Source: Chara braunii
Taxonomy: Eukaryota > Streptophyta > Charophyceae > Charales > Characeae
Direction of reading: 5' to 3'
Assembly: GCA_003427395.1 (NCBI GenBank)
Contig: BFEA01000242.1
Location: 1,389,656 to 1,409,859, forward strand
Length of the DNA stretch: 20,204 nt
A model generated the notes under the pieces. It saw only the letters and a list, made by a program, of their open reading frames with translations, was not told the origin of the DNA and searched no databases. Within the stretch, counting starts at the first letter, position 1. Every line of letters begins with the position of its first letter. Position numbers and translations under genes: made by a program. Shown one piece after another: positions 1 to 9,376 of the stretch.

Positions 1-384
1 TCCCAGGGCTCTCCACCCGATACCCCCACACCTCTTTCCTTCCCCCCCGCCCTGGACATCTCATTGGGCCAGCCGGTTTAAGCGCATATCAGCAGGTGCT
101 CTCCCTAAACGAGGACAGGACTGCAACTACGCCCAAGGCAACTCAAGGCAGATAGCGGCTCACTGGGCAACGGCAGCAACGAAGTGGGATATGGGCTCCC
201 ATGGAATACTTGTACAGAGTCTACATTCCCGATGGTGGAAGGGCCCGGGGGTAAGATAGCCACTCCCTGGTCAGAAAAAGAACATGAAGGCTTGAAGTCA
301 GGTTGATATGGGCCTTCTCTGACCATAATGGAACGAACAGAAAGGGGGAAGAGGGGTAGAAGCTAGCGGTCAAGGGGCCATGTC
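1..384. other. Unassigned sequence at window start
   Basis: No coding region, RNA gene or clear repeat is recognised here. The open frames are short and show no domain. It may be the upstream part of the retroelement whose 3' end lies at 802-943, since the tandem repeats begin right after it, but no 5' boundary or target-site duplication is visible. Confidence 0.4.
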
Positions 385-813
385 AGTACACAAGGGAGAG
401 ACAGAAACGCAGACAGACAGAAAGCCACACAGGAAACGATGGTCCGCAGCAGGAAGGCAAGACTACTGCACAGCAACGACACCATCATTGCACTGTATTA
501 CTGGGAAGCTGGTTGTGGCCCTACAGGGGGTACTTGGAAGGGGTACAAACAGACTGAAACAACAGGACTACAGGAAACACAGGTGCCCCAGTGATATGAG
601 GGCCGCACGACTACACAACAACGACCCCAGCACTGTACTGTAATTCCAGGGACGTGGGATCAGGCCTTGCAGTGAGCAGTGAGCACGAGGATGAGGTAGA
701 AAAGGACGCAAACATAAAGACTATACTAGGAAACAATGGTCCTTCAGCAGCACTAAGGCCAAACTACGGGTCAACAACCTCAACTCTGTAATGTGATATC
801 TGGGATGTTGGAC
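385..813 (+). repeat. Degenerate tandem repeat, about three units of ~141-156 bp
   Basis: Three related blocks are aligned by the anchor AGGAAAC at 431, 572 and 728 (spacings 141 and 156). Each is preceded by a purine-rich stretch ending in ACT/CAC plus AGGAAAC. Each is followed by a similar order of motifs: ATGGTCC or a variant, GCAGCA/GCCGCA, an ACTAC/CAACAAC stretch, then CACTGTA/CTCTGTA and a GGGA near the end. The units have drifted considerably. The last runs directly into the structured tail at 802, so the array is probably the 3' region of the same retroelement. No reading frame is kept across units. Confidence 0.6.
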
Positions 814-943
814 CTGGTTTCCAGCAGGTGCAGCTCCCCACCAATAGATATAGCCTTCTTCGGAGGGGCCACTTGAGGATGATGCTCTTACCACCTCAAG
901 TGACCCCCTCCTGCGAAGTTATCAGAAAAAAAAAACAAAAAAA
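802..943 (+). mobile_element. LINE-type structured 3' tail T1 with A-tract
   Basis: This is the 3' end of a + strand retroelement. It contains hairpin I (808-812 with 820-824 around the loop CCTGGTT), the conserved CAGGTGCAGCTCCCC block, a weak hairpin II, and a strong terminal hairpin. It ends in an A-rich tract at about 925-943 interrupted by single C and G bases. The same tail occurs at the end of the full-length-like LINE at 15360-15433 and in four other places. The body of this element is unknown; no duplicate of the bases following the A-tract was found upstream within the window. Confidence 0.7.
865..907 (+). other. Terminal RNA hairpin III of tail T1
   Basis: CACTTGAGG at 870-878 pairs perfectly with CCTCAAGTG at 894-902. 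After one mismatch, GGGG (865-868) pairs with CCCC (904-907). The 15-base loop contains ATGCTCTTACCA (882-893), which also occurs in the loops of the tails at 15848-15895 (minus strand) and 20160-20197 although the stem sequences differ. Confidence 0.75.
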
Positions 944-1326
944 GTGCCAGCTTTTGTTGTCTTTTCGAGCTTGGTGCATACGTGACCTCCCAGTGCGTGT
1001 TCTTTTTATTCATTTGGAACTCATTTCCGTTTGCCGCGTAGTTGGCTCTTTTGTTTCTCTTGTCTTGTTTGTCTTTCCCCTCCTCTCTATAGTCTTTCAA
1101 AATGTGTACAGGATAGAGAGTTGGGAAATCAAGACTAGTGGAGCCATGACCCCTTTCTCTCCACTTTTCAAGTCTGACAGCTCTTGACCCACTTCTGATT
1201 TTTGCGTACAATCGAGAGTGGTGGAGCCCAAAAAAATTGCCACAGGATATCAGGCGGTCAAAAGGTTTGAAGGGAATGCCCTCCAAATCGCAGACACGGA
1301 CCTCTATATTATTTTTTAAAGAAACA
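944..1326. other. Unassigned spacer between two retroelements
   Basis: No gene or recognisable repeat is seen. The overlapping open frames on both strands (longest about 130 codons) show no domain and look like chance frames. The stretch lies between the A-tract of the upstream retroelement and the left target-site duplication of the next one, so it may be pre-insertion host sequence or an older decayed repeat. Confidence 0.4.
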
Positions 1327-1339
1327 CAGGACTATGGTG
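1327..1339. repeat. Left target-site duplication of the 2.3 kb element
   Basis: CAGGACTATGGTG (13 bp) lies here and again, identically, at 3639-3651. This copy abuts the T-rich end of the intervening element, the arrangement expected for a minus-strand insertion made by target-primed reverse transcription. Confidence 0.8.
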
Positions 1340-1379
1340 TTTTTTTTTTTTGTTTTTTTTTTTTTGTTTTTTTTTTTCA

Positions 1380-1436
1380 ATTGCTCCAATCTATTCGTGG
1401 GGAGCAGCACGTGCTGGGAACCGGGCCCAGCGTCCC
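1380..1436 (-). other. Structured 3' tail T2 (hairpins I and II, then A-tract)
   Basis: On the minus strand, hairpin I is CTGGG, loop CCCGGTT, CCCAG (plus coordinates 1414-1430). Hairpin II pairs a six-base TGCTCC with GGAGCA (1382-1387 with 1401-1406). The A-tract follows almost at once, so this tail lacks the terminal ATGCTCTTAYCA hairpin found in T1, T4 and T6. Confidence 0.7.
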
Positions 1437-1453
1437 TTATAATGGAAATACAT

Positions 1454-1562
1454 TCATGATTGATGATTATTGATGATCATTGATGATAATTTGGGATGAT
1501 TGAGGATCATTTAGGATGATTTAGGATGATTCAGGATGATAGAGTGGATGATTGAGATCATG
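1454..1562. repeat. Short-period GATGATT/AGGATGATT minisatellite
   Basis: Degenerate repeats of about 10-11 bases built on GATGATT and TTAGGATGATT occupy the region just upstream, in element orientation, of tail T2. They are part of the 2.3 kb element. Confidence 0.65.
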
Positions 1563-2553
1563 AAATAGAGATAGATGATGAATAATCAGAATGATTGTCT
1601 ACCCAGCTCTCAAATACTATCCTATACCTAAATTCCTGTATCCATTCCATCCAACCAATCACAACTGAGCCTGTGCTGTGCACCAATCAGGCCTCTTCCT
1701 GGTCTCACACCCCATTCTGGCTCGGTTACAGGGCAGCGCTACCTACCCCAGCTCCGACCATCGTCGGCCAGATTGTAGCCATTAGTCAAATTAGCAGATC
1801 ACCTTCCTCCCTTGGCAATCCCAGACCTCTATACAAAGCCTCAAGCTCCTACTAAAGCAGGTTACAGGGCACCGCCCCAGCGCCGGCCAGCGTCGTTCTA
1901 GCGCCAACTCAACCTGGCCATTACACAAAAAGGCTCAATTAGGAAATTAGCTAAGCTAGAATGCCAACTAGAAATCTAGGATCTGATAATATCAGAATCC
2001 TGATAAAAAACCTTTCTGATGATGAAATTTGATAAGTACCATGAGATGATCACTAAATTGGTGGATAATGATGAGGATGCTGATGACTATTCCTCTCGAC
2101 CCCTCCCCCTCCTCCATGTGCTCTCCTCCTCTCCCCTCGTTTCCTGTTCTCCTCTTCTCCTCTCGCTGCCTCCGCTGATCTGAACCCCACTATCNGTATG
2201 AAGTTCCTATCAGCCCCAACGAGAGAGATATCCTCCCCATTCCCTTCTGCCTTGAAGTAACCAGTTCCCCCAAAAGGTGTACCTCAAATCTGGCACTCTG
2301 ACGTAGTCTGCCTCCGCCAGGATATAATGTGGCCCCATACATATCTCCCAGCCCCAGCCCAGGTCAGCTCCCATCATCTGCGTCTACTCCCTTGAGGGCA
2401 ATCACCTCCCACCTTGTGTTACCCCTGCGGAGTAGCGCTCCCTTCCTGACCAACCTACCTACCAACTAGACCATAACCAATCTGGGCAAAGAGAATATAA
2501 CCACCAACACAGAGATATCTACTGATTGATGAAAAAAAGAATAAAGAAACTTC

Positions 2554-2583
<30 letters not shown>
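2554..2583. repeat. (GAT)10 microsatellite
   Basis: Ten uninterrupted GAT trinucleotides inside the 2.3 kb minus-strand element. The surrounding few hundred bases are also enriched in GATGAT, and the whole element body is simple-sequence rich. Confidence 0.9.
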
Positions 2584-2586
<3 letters not shown>

Positions 2587-3349
2587 GAAATAAAATTGGC
2601 GAGAAATAAATAAGGAATGTTTGAACTTGCGATACCCTAATGGCACCGGTGTGGTAGATTGACAGCACTTAGTCTATTGCTGTAATAATAAAAGAAGATG
2701 ACAATGATTAGTAGGAAGATAATGGCCAGTGAAGATGATGACCCATTGACCCGTAATGAAGAATTATGAATTGATACACTTTAGTATGAACGACTCCGGA
2801 TGATGATTCCCCGCAGAGATGACAATGACGATAATCTTGATGCTCTTGATGGATAACTTGCACAAGATAAACAATAAAAAAAAATAAAAAATGAGCAGCT
2901 CCCTTGATGATGACTCCTTGATGATCTTCCTCCTGAGAATGCGGGTCAGCGCTGTGATGACGTAGACAAGTGAAGTCCAACGCACTTCAGTCTCCATGGG
3001 GCGAACTCCACTTTCTTCCACCAACATTGGCATTGCACCAACTCGCTTGAGCATTACAGCCTCCTAAAGGGGCATTAGCTGTGGAGTACTTCGTGTGGAA
3101 GTCACAGAGAGACTGTTCGAGCAGCCGCCACTGCCACTACTCTCCCCTCACCACTGTGACTTAGACCAGATGCCTCGTCAACCCGTGATGTGGCTTGGCC
3201 TAGTGCCTCTGGTTTCCGCGCATGCATTAAGCGCTCACTCTGACCACTTCACCACTTTTGCCGTATACCACTCACGCAGCTTTTGGGTGCTCATGCCACA
3301 TCAGCGCTCGCATCTCCCACAAGCAGCCAGCAACCCGCCGCGTGCAAGC

Positions 3350-3530
3350 CACCAGCGCCTCGCCACATGTGAAAAGCCAGTGCCCCGCTACTCGCTTGTG
3401 ACCAGCGCCTCGCCGCCCGTAGGAAGCCAGCGCCTCGTGCCAGCGCCTCGTCGCCTGCTAGCAGCCAGCGCCTCGCCGTCCATCCATGGCCAGCACCTCG
3501 CCACTTCCACGCCGCCTTTGCCTCGCCACT
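3350..3530. repeat. GC-rich minisatellite with CCAGCGCCTCGCC core
   Basis: The core CAGCGCCTCG and close variants recur irregularly with spacers of about 5-25 bases. This makes long but domain-free open frames on both strands. It lies near the 5' end of the minus-strand 2.3 kb element. Confidence 0.6.
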
Positions 3531-3543
3531 TGCTTGCTGCCAT

Positions 3544-3613
3544 AGCAGCATCGTAGGCGCATGCACCCATGCTGCGCTAGCAGCATCGTAGGCGCACGCA
3601 CCCATGCAGCGCT
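3544..3613. repeat. 35 bp tandem duplication
   Basis: Units 3544-3578 and 3579-3613 both begin AGCAGCATCGTAGGCGC and continue with a CACCCATGC segment, differing at a few positions. They lie just inside the 5' end of the minus-strand element. Confidence 0.75.
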
Positions 3614-3638
3614 AAGTCGCGCCGTCTGTAATTCTGCC

Positions 3639-3651
3639 CAGGACTATGGTG
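3639..3651. repeat. Right target-site duplication of the 2.3 kb element
   Basis: Identical 13 bp copy of the sequence at 1327-1339. It marks the 5' boundary of the minus-strand element. Confidence 0.8.
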
Positions 3652-3941
3652 GTTTAGTCATGGCACGCGACTAGATTTGTAGGGCTTGAAAGTTAAAGAA
3701 GGGCCCTTCTGGCCAGAGGAGAGGTCTTCAAGTTCCTTTGTGCCATTACCCACTTAAACATCCTTAATCTGGATAGGTGGGATGCCCGCACATGGCCGCC
3801 TCTGCAGCCAGCAATGCTAAACTTTCTATCCATCTACTTGCAACTAGCCTGACCCCTTCGCTGTTAAATGGCTGTAAATGGAGAGTGTTGACACATTTTA
3901 CTCCAGAAATACGGCCTGGAGGTTACTGTGTGAAGGCAACA
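3652..3941. other. Unassigned sequence before the family B endonuclease fragment
   Basis: No gene is recognised. An open frame enters the LINE endonuclease homology at 3942, so part of this stretch may be the 5' portion or inter-ORF region of the family B LINE, but it has no recognisable similarity to the corresponding part of the family A element at 10782-10850. Confidence 0.35.
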
Positions 3942-4855
3942 GATCTAGATTTGCGTTCTCTTAATGTAAATGGTCTGGCAACCCCCAACCCCAAAAAGTG
4001 TCAGGCGATCTGGGACCAGCTGAAGGGCATGGGAGGAAGGATATGGCCAGATGTGATCTGTGTACAATAGACTCATCTATAAGACAAGCCGGAACACCTG
4101 AGGGCTCACAGGATGGTGTGGCCGCACACCACCTTCAGGGCCCATGCACCTGCCCCAGGGACAGTGGGGTTGACCATTTGGCTCCCCCCATAGTCACGGC
4201 TGCAGATGGTGCACTGGACAACGGATGAGCAGGAGGGACGATGGGTATTGATGCTAGGCAAGTTGGAGCTAGAACTGATATGTATCTTTTGTATTTACGC
4301 CCCGAACTTGGTTAGGGAGCGGAAGGCTTTCCTCGGGGTTCTGGGGGCAAGGATCCCTGATGGCATTCCACTGATCATAGCGGGGGATTTTACCACAGCC
4401 CCGAACAGGTGGGCAGACCGTTGGAGCCTACTGTCGTCCCCATCCCATGTAGCCGAGGAGGATGAGCAAATGGTGGAAGAATTATGTAGCTCATTGACAC
4501 TCTTCCACACCTTACGTCGCCTTCATCCAAACGATCATACCTTTTCCTGTGTACGTGATAACGACCCCTTAAGACAATCGAAATCACGCATTGATCTTAT
4601 TCTCCTATCAAACGACCTGGAAAGAGCCCTTTAAATGGCAACCATCCTACCACGTAGCCCCCACCTCGGGCTTGATGACAAGAAATGCGGGGTGGTCCTT
4701 TCGATGCGAAAGCGGCCTGTTTTCTACAAGCTTAACACGTTCTTTCTCTCTGATGAACGGTTTTCAAGCCTTGATCAGGACTGAGTGGTCCTTTTGGCAG
4801 GAACAAAAGCCCCTCTTCGACTCTTCATTGACATGGCACAAACACGTGGATAGGA
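3942..4855 (+). pseudogene. LINE ORF2 fragment, endonuclease domain (family B)
   Basis: This is the N-terminal AP-endonuclease-like domain of a LINE ORF2 protein, which nicks target DNA to prime reverse transcription. Motifs in order are LDLRSLNVNGLA (from 3945), DVICVQ-stop-THL where TAG stands at the usual catalytic glutamate, GIPLIIAGDF (near 4366-4389), and SRIDLILLSNDL. It continues into a stretch matching the family A protein (FWQEQKPL against FWKEQKPL). There are several stops and frameshifts, including a break near 4780. It is clearly related to 10850-11760 but divergent and more GC-rich. The RT part does not follow: from about 4840 the sequence becomes the 158 bp repeat block. It may be the 5' half of the family B copy that resumes at 15436, or a separate copy. 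Confidence 0.8.
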
Positions 4856-5660
4856 GTGTCGATTAATACTTCTCATCAAGGTGCCCCGGATGATGCTCAC
4901 CATAGTCGTCACGGAATGATGAGGTGACGTTGACTCTAGTAGTGTTGGTATTAACACTAGTGGTGAGAAACGGAGAAAGCCCTTGTGGATGCGAAGTGTG
5001 GGCACACTAGTGCAACCGCTGCGTGCGGATGATCTTCACCATACCACAGACACCAATCAACTGGAGGTGTTTTCCAGTCCAAGTGGCCATAGTTTGGAGG
5101 ACACAAAGCGAATGCCAGTAGGGTCGACAACTCTACCATGAAGTGGACTCTCAAAGTGATGCCACTTGTACGCCGATAGGGTTGACATCAACAATCACAA
5201 ACGTGATTCCTGTAGTATTGGGAGGTAGTAGCTAGTCCAGGTAGCCACAGATTGGAAAACACAAAGTGGATGTCAGTAGGGATGACGTCTCTACCAAGAA
5301 GTTGACTCTCGAAGTGGTGATTCTTATACGCCGATAGGGTTGACACCAACATCACAAAATCGCCTCCTGGGTATTGAAGCTTGTACTTGCCACGTCTCAG
5401 GCTGTGGTGGATACAACACAGCTGAGTGGAAAGGAAGCGACGACGATACTTCGACTCCAGTCGGAAGTGAGGTGTGAACGGGAGGACGGGGGCAAACCAT
5501 TGCAAACTCCTCGCTGATAAGCAGTGATAAGGTTGGCATCAATACCATGATGATTATCTCCCGAAAGCTCTGATATGACAACCACGAGGAAAGGAAGTGT
5601 CGAGGATACTTCTCATATAAGAGGAAGCAGGGTGGGGAGGGGAAGGGCAAACCAGTGCAT
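4840..5660 (+). repeat. Degenerate tandem repeats, ~158 bp period, upstream of LINE ORF1
   Basis: The clearest pair is offset by exactly 158 bp with no indels at several landmarks: AGTCC at 5076 and 5234, ACACAAAG at 5101 and 5259, CGCCGATAGG at 5171 and 5329, GGAGGT at 5063 and 5221. Further degenerate units follow. GATAGGGTTGACACCAAC at 5333 resembles GATAAGGTTGGCATCAAT at 5525. A GAGGAAAGGAAGTGTCGAGGA segment near 5587 resembles the GGAAAGGAAGCGACGACG stretch near 5428 and a GGATAGGAGTGTCGATTA stretch near 4848. The position just 5' of ORF1 recalls the promoter-bearing 5' monomers of some LINEs. That function is inference. Confidence 0.65.
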
Positions 5661-6066
5661 CAGCGGGAGTTTTGCTCAGAGTCCCTATTTCCGGAAGAAA
5701 AGGACATGACCTTCTTACCTCCCATTTTTCGTCAACAGCGAAGTACCTGTGAGTCTATCTTTCCCTCATCACCACCCATCCACCTTATCTCCGTCTCCTC
5801 TTCAGAAACATCCATTCCTGAACAAGCTTATGATCAAGAACTCAAAATTGTTGGGAGTACTCCTACAAAAGTCTTGAACAATAATAATCAGGAGATAAGC
5901 ATTAATTCAGAATAAAATTGGATTAACAATAATTATTTCTTCAAAGAAACAATCCCTTTCATCGTTTGTTCCTTCTTTCTGATTCTCTTCTGTTTTTCTT
6001 ACTGTCCACTGACAACTGGGTAATCCGAAGTGAACAACCTGTGTACCAGATAAGATAATTTCAGAG
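5661..6066 (+). other. Putative 5' untranslated region of the family A LINE
   Basis: There is an open stretch of about 86 codons to 5915 without an ATG start, recognisable domain or similarity to anything else in the window, then about 150 bases with nothing visible. It lies between the tandem repeats and the first credible ORF1 methionine at 6067. It could be leader sequence or the decayed start of ORF1. Confidence 0.35.
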
Positions 6067-6931
6067 ATGAATATGACCACACTAACATCCTTGTCTTCAA
6101 AAAGAATGGGAGGGAAGAAATCCCTCTTATTCTACCAAGGCGCTATGCGCCATGCAGCCATAAGGCATCTAGGGTCATCGCCTTACAGCAGACCGTTGTC
6201 CTCGTCAATTCCAGTATCAAATCAGCAGTCCGAGAGACAAATGAAAGTTTTCTCAGCAGAGATCAGGGAGCCGAAGTCAAATGCTGACTGGAACCAGGCT
6301 GATCAATCAGAGGACATTATGAGTTGCCCTATGGACACGCACACAGAAGACAGGATGGACACGCACACAGAAGACAGGATGGACACGCACATAGAAGACG
6401 AGAACTGAGGATATATTACAAAACCAGTCGGCCTCACTTTCCCACACAAAAGGAATTTCCCCAGCTTTAAGGATAACTGAGAAAGAAGGAGTAAGGATCG
6501 AGGATCAGGAAATGCTAACGGAGGAAGAAAAAGCAGAACAGGATAACCTCAAGATAAATCGTGGCTCCACAGAAAAGGAAAAGCAAACTGATCTAAAAGA
6601 CACAAGTAGCCGGAAAAGTGCGTCCCCCCCGCCCTCCTCCCTGCCCTCCTCCCCTCCTGAAGCACCCTCCACATCCTCCTCCTCCCCCTCATGGGCGCAA
6701 GGACTCAGACAGACGATGAATGAAAAAACTCTCAATGTCTCAAGACCAGCAATTGGTCCAACGGGTTCACCATCAGAGGATTTGAAAATACCCTTAAGGA
6801 ATCTGTCCTCGGCTAGGGCTTATTTCCTTTCCCTTTTTCTTATCTCTTCAGATCAGAAAGTGGTTGATCAGGGGGGGAGGAAGACTCTTATGAAATCTTA
6901 TCTAGTAGAAAAGTTTTTGAAAAGGGATTAA
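6067..6931 (+). pseudogene. ORF1 N-terminal region of the family A LINE, low complexity
   Basis: It starts at the ATG at 6067 and runs to a stop at 6406. The coding signal shifts by one base near 6403, where the next frame is already open, and continues to TAA at 6929. The product is hydrophilic and probably disordered: Ser/Pro-rich (residues from 6625 to 6700 are mostly S and P), with acidic and Lys/Glu-rich patches and a triplicated MDTHTEDR-like octapeptide (6331-6402). No enzyme motif is present. Because the frame from 6512 stays in phase with the gag-like domain downstream, I read this as the N-terminal extension of one ORF1 protein. It is possible that only the 6512-6931 part is genuine coding sequence. 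Confidence 0.5.
6331..6402 (+). repeat. 24 bp tandem repeat, three units, in frame
   Basis: Units start at 6331, 6355 and 6379 with ATGGACACGCACACAGAAGA; the third has one change and a diverged end. Each encodes eight residues (MDTHTEDR-like). The apparent frameshift in ORF1 lies just after the third unit. Confidence 0.9.
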
Positions 6932-8107
6932 ATCTATACAAGACATGCAAATAACTAGATATTTTATGACAATTCCGTTCAAAGGTCCACCAATGATAAA
7001 ATCAAATGGATCTGCAAAAGATTACAAACACTGAAGGGTAGTGAGGAGGCAGTCTCATAATTCTTTCTTATACAGCCGGTGGCATCTACTGTTTTTACGA
7101 TCATCTGTCTTTTCGAAGAAGATAAAAAACAAATTGACGGATGGAGAAAACATTTCTAGAAAAATGCACGAGAGAGCTCTCAGGTACGAATTTATCTGTG
7201 GCTTCCTAGGAAAACAACACCGGAGGAAAGAAGAGAACAACTAATGAGAGATCATTATTGGGTGGAATTCCGCCATATTCCGATCGAGGTTCAAGCGGCT
7301 TTTGTGAATGACTTCAAACAACTCTATAAAATTGTGGATTTCATAGACCCCTTACCCATCCATGTAGCGAAGCGTGATGATTATCTGATGATGGCTATTG
7401 ATTTGCAGAAAGATCAACTGTTCTCACTGGATGATATTATTCCATATAAAATGGAGGGCCGTATTTATCAAATTCACACAACTCATAAATTCCGCCCGTG
7501 GTGCTTCAAGTGTAGAGCATACGGTCATATTAGCACGGAGTTTGCATGTCCTTTACACCCACAACATGCACATCCACCAAGCCAAAAATTGAGAAAGGAT
7601 CCTGAGACACCCCATAGATGGATCCCAATTGCGGCTGGTTTTGAGGGATGGGTATATAGTGATGAATTGTCTCAAGCCGGGATGACAATTGGTTGGTACT
7701 GGGAAGGTAGAGGGGATCACCGCAGAACCCCCAGACCCCCTCCGGAATGGACGCCACCCCAACATCATCACTTCCAGAACCAGCAAGGATCACTCGATCA
7801 ACAGCATCAACAAAAAAGCCTTCCGAACAAGAATGCGTCTCAAAATGCGAGTCCAAATTCAAATGCGAGTTCAAAAAGCATGCAAGGAGAGCAAGGGGGG
7901 CATAGTGGCCTGAAAGGACCACAGGGGTTAAAAGAGTCACTGAACTCTCAAGGGACAAGTTATTCTACGCAGGGCAGATCATTGGGTCCGTCAGCGGTGG
8001 ATTACCTCCCAAATCACCCCCAAAACAACCACGCTTTGGTTTCGGAGTGGAGGATTGTTAAATATAAAAAGCGACCTCCGTCACAGCCACAGGCACAACC
8101 ACCATAA
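6932..8107 (+). pseudogene. ORF1 gag-like domain with CCHC zinc knuckle
   Basis: This is the RNA-binding, gag-like part of LINE ORF1. The same frame is coding-like from before 7060, with stops at 6929, near 6953, 7060 and 7150, and is fully open from the ATG at 7244 to TAA at 8105. The pattern resembles plant and fungal DUF4283-type gag regions: RIYLWLP, then VEFRHIPIEVQAAF, DDYLMMAIDL, and a cysteine-rich segment CFKCRAYGHISTEFAC (near 7502). The knuckle spacing is C-X2-C-X4-H-X6-C, where the usual last gap is four. A Gln/Asn/His/Ser-rich tail follows (7760-7920), then SEWRIVKYKKRP near 8045, a basic ending common in such proteins. It is an inactive copy because of the stops. The domain is clear, but the exact start is not. 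Confidence 0.75.
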
Positions 8108-8671
8108 AATATTGCACATTTCAGTCACATGGAACACAGGCAGCAAGTGGAAAAAATGGCTCCCTCACCAATTTCCCCATCACAATTCCAACAGATCTCT
8201 CAGACAACGCAAGATTCTCAGGTGGTTCAGTCACCTTACTTACTTCAGTCACTTCAGACACAACAGTCTCAACAGGCCAATCTGTGGACGAGTACACAGC
8301 AGGAACAACTGAATCAGTCAGAATCTCGAAGGACAGGAGAGACATTGGGGACAATTGATCTCCCTTCAAATGTGAGTGACAGTAGGCAGCCTGAATTGCA
8401 GATGCAGGCTGCTTGTCCGGAGAGAGATCAGTCAGATACACCAAGTCCTGGTGGGACAATGGTGACAGTAGATCACCATTCAAATGAAAGACACAGGAAA
8501 CAGTCTGAATCACAGATTCAATCTGTAGGCCCAGAAAACCACAGTCAATATGATAAGCCTTTGTATGAGGACCTAAGTAGGAATTTTTTCTTGCCAACGG
8601 ACTTATCCACAATGGATGTGGACGTTGATCCGTTTAGAAATGCCTTCTCAAACGAATATATGGATTATTAA
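8108..8671 (+). pseudogene. ORF1 continuation, Gln/Ser-rich, unrecognised
   Basis: The frame is the same as the gag-like domain and is separated from it only by TAA at 8105-8107. An ATG at 8129 is available, giving 180 residues to TAA at 8669. The product is rich in Gln and Ser (repeated QSQ/QQSQ stretches) and ends with an acidic patch (TMDVDVDPF). No domain is recognised. Continuous phase across two stops suggests either one long ORF1 broken by point mutations or closely spaced separate ORFs. I favour the first. A chance frame is unlikely but not excluded. Confidence 0.5.
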
Positions 8672-9376
8672 GAGGCCCCGGTGAAAGTTGTTCCTTTGAC
8701 AACAATGGGAGAAGTGGGGGGTGAATATGACTCATTAGTCAAATTGAAACAGGTTGTGTATAATGTTTCAGAATGGGTATTGAGTAACCTTAAATTCAAA
8801 TATCCCAATACAACTGAAGAAGTCTGGCTCCCTATTAAAGATCATATTAAATCCTGGTTATTTGACAACGACTGCCTTAAATCTGCCCTCCAATTCGGAC
8901 TCCCGTCGGAAGACGACTGGGCAATAGCCAGCAATAGGTTGCTCCATATAGCTTGTGCCAAAATCCACTCCCTAGCGCAAGATTCCGTTATACTCCTCAA
9001 TAACAGCGAAAGGTCAGAGCACGAAGAAGAGATAAAGGAAACTTATAAGGAAGAGGGAATGGAAAATGGGGGTTCTCAACGTGAGAGAAAAGTAAGAAGA
9101 CTAAAGGTCTTGGCAAAAAAAAATGTCTTGAAAAATAAGAAAATAAAAAAACAATCTGCTACTGTCGATGGCAATTTTCAACCCTCTCCACTTCAAGAAC
9201 AGAAGGAAGACAGAAAGGAGTATGGGAACTCTTACCGAAGGATGGGACCTGGTAGACTGAAGGCACTGGCAAGGAAAAATGTCATAGATAAAAAAGGAAA
9301 AAATAAACAGACTGCCAATAAACAAGTACAGATAACCAGGGAAGGAAGAGGGATCAACAACAGTTATAGACTGTAG
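8672..9376 (+). pseudogene. ORF1 continuation, helical then Lys-rich with internal repeat
   Basis: It is still in the frame of the preceding segment and has no ATG at the point where it reopens (8672), consistent with read-on coding in the parent element. The first ~110 residues look like a folded helical region (NVSEWVLSNLKFKYPNTT, then WLPIKDHIKSWLF). The second half is very basic and contains a repeated motif, RLKVLAKKNVLKNKK near 9098 and RLKALARKNVIDKK near 9254. That could be a nucleic-acid-binding or nuclear-targeting segment (inference). TAG at 9374 ends it. No known domain is recognised. Confidence 0.5.

Larger units (their letters stand above)
1340..3638 (-). mobile_element. Non-autonomous retroelement, ~2.3 kb, apparently non-coding
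   Basis: The element reads on the minus strand. Its A-tail appears as interrupted T runs at about 1340-1378, its structured 3' tail T2 lies at 1380-1436, and its 5' end abuts the right target-site duplication at 3639. It shares the 3' tail with the LINEs, but the ~2.2 kb body shows no EN, RT or gag motifs. Open frames are short (about 104 codons or less) with no recognised domain. The body is rich in simple repeats: GGATGATT-like units, a GAT microsatellite, a CCAGCGCCTCG minisatellite and a 35 bp duplication. Machinery supplied in trans by a LINE with the same tail is inferred. A retrocopy of a long non-coding transcript that acquired the tail is an alternative. There is one ambiguous base at 2195. 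Confidence 0.7.

Noticed and set aside
888-1286. Overlapping open frames of about 120-130 codons
   Set aside because: They have low-complexity Lys/Phe runs from A- and T-tracts, opposing frames are equally open, and there is no recognisable domain.
2764-3054. 96-codon minus-strand frame in the 2.3 kb element as a real gene
   Set aside because: It has no recognised domain, it overlaps another frame on the same strand, and it runs through simple repeats. Coding status cannot be supported.
3291-3605. Long open frames on both strands in the GC-rich minisatellite
   Set aside because: They arise from the repetitive CAGCGCCTCG sequence, have no domain, and occur on both strands at once.
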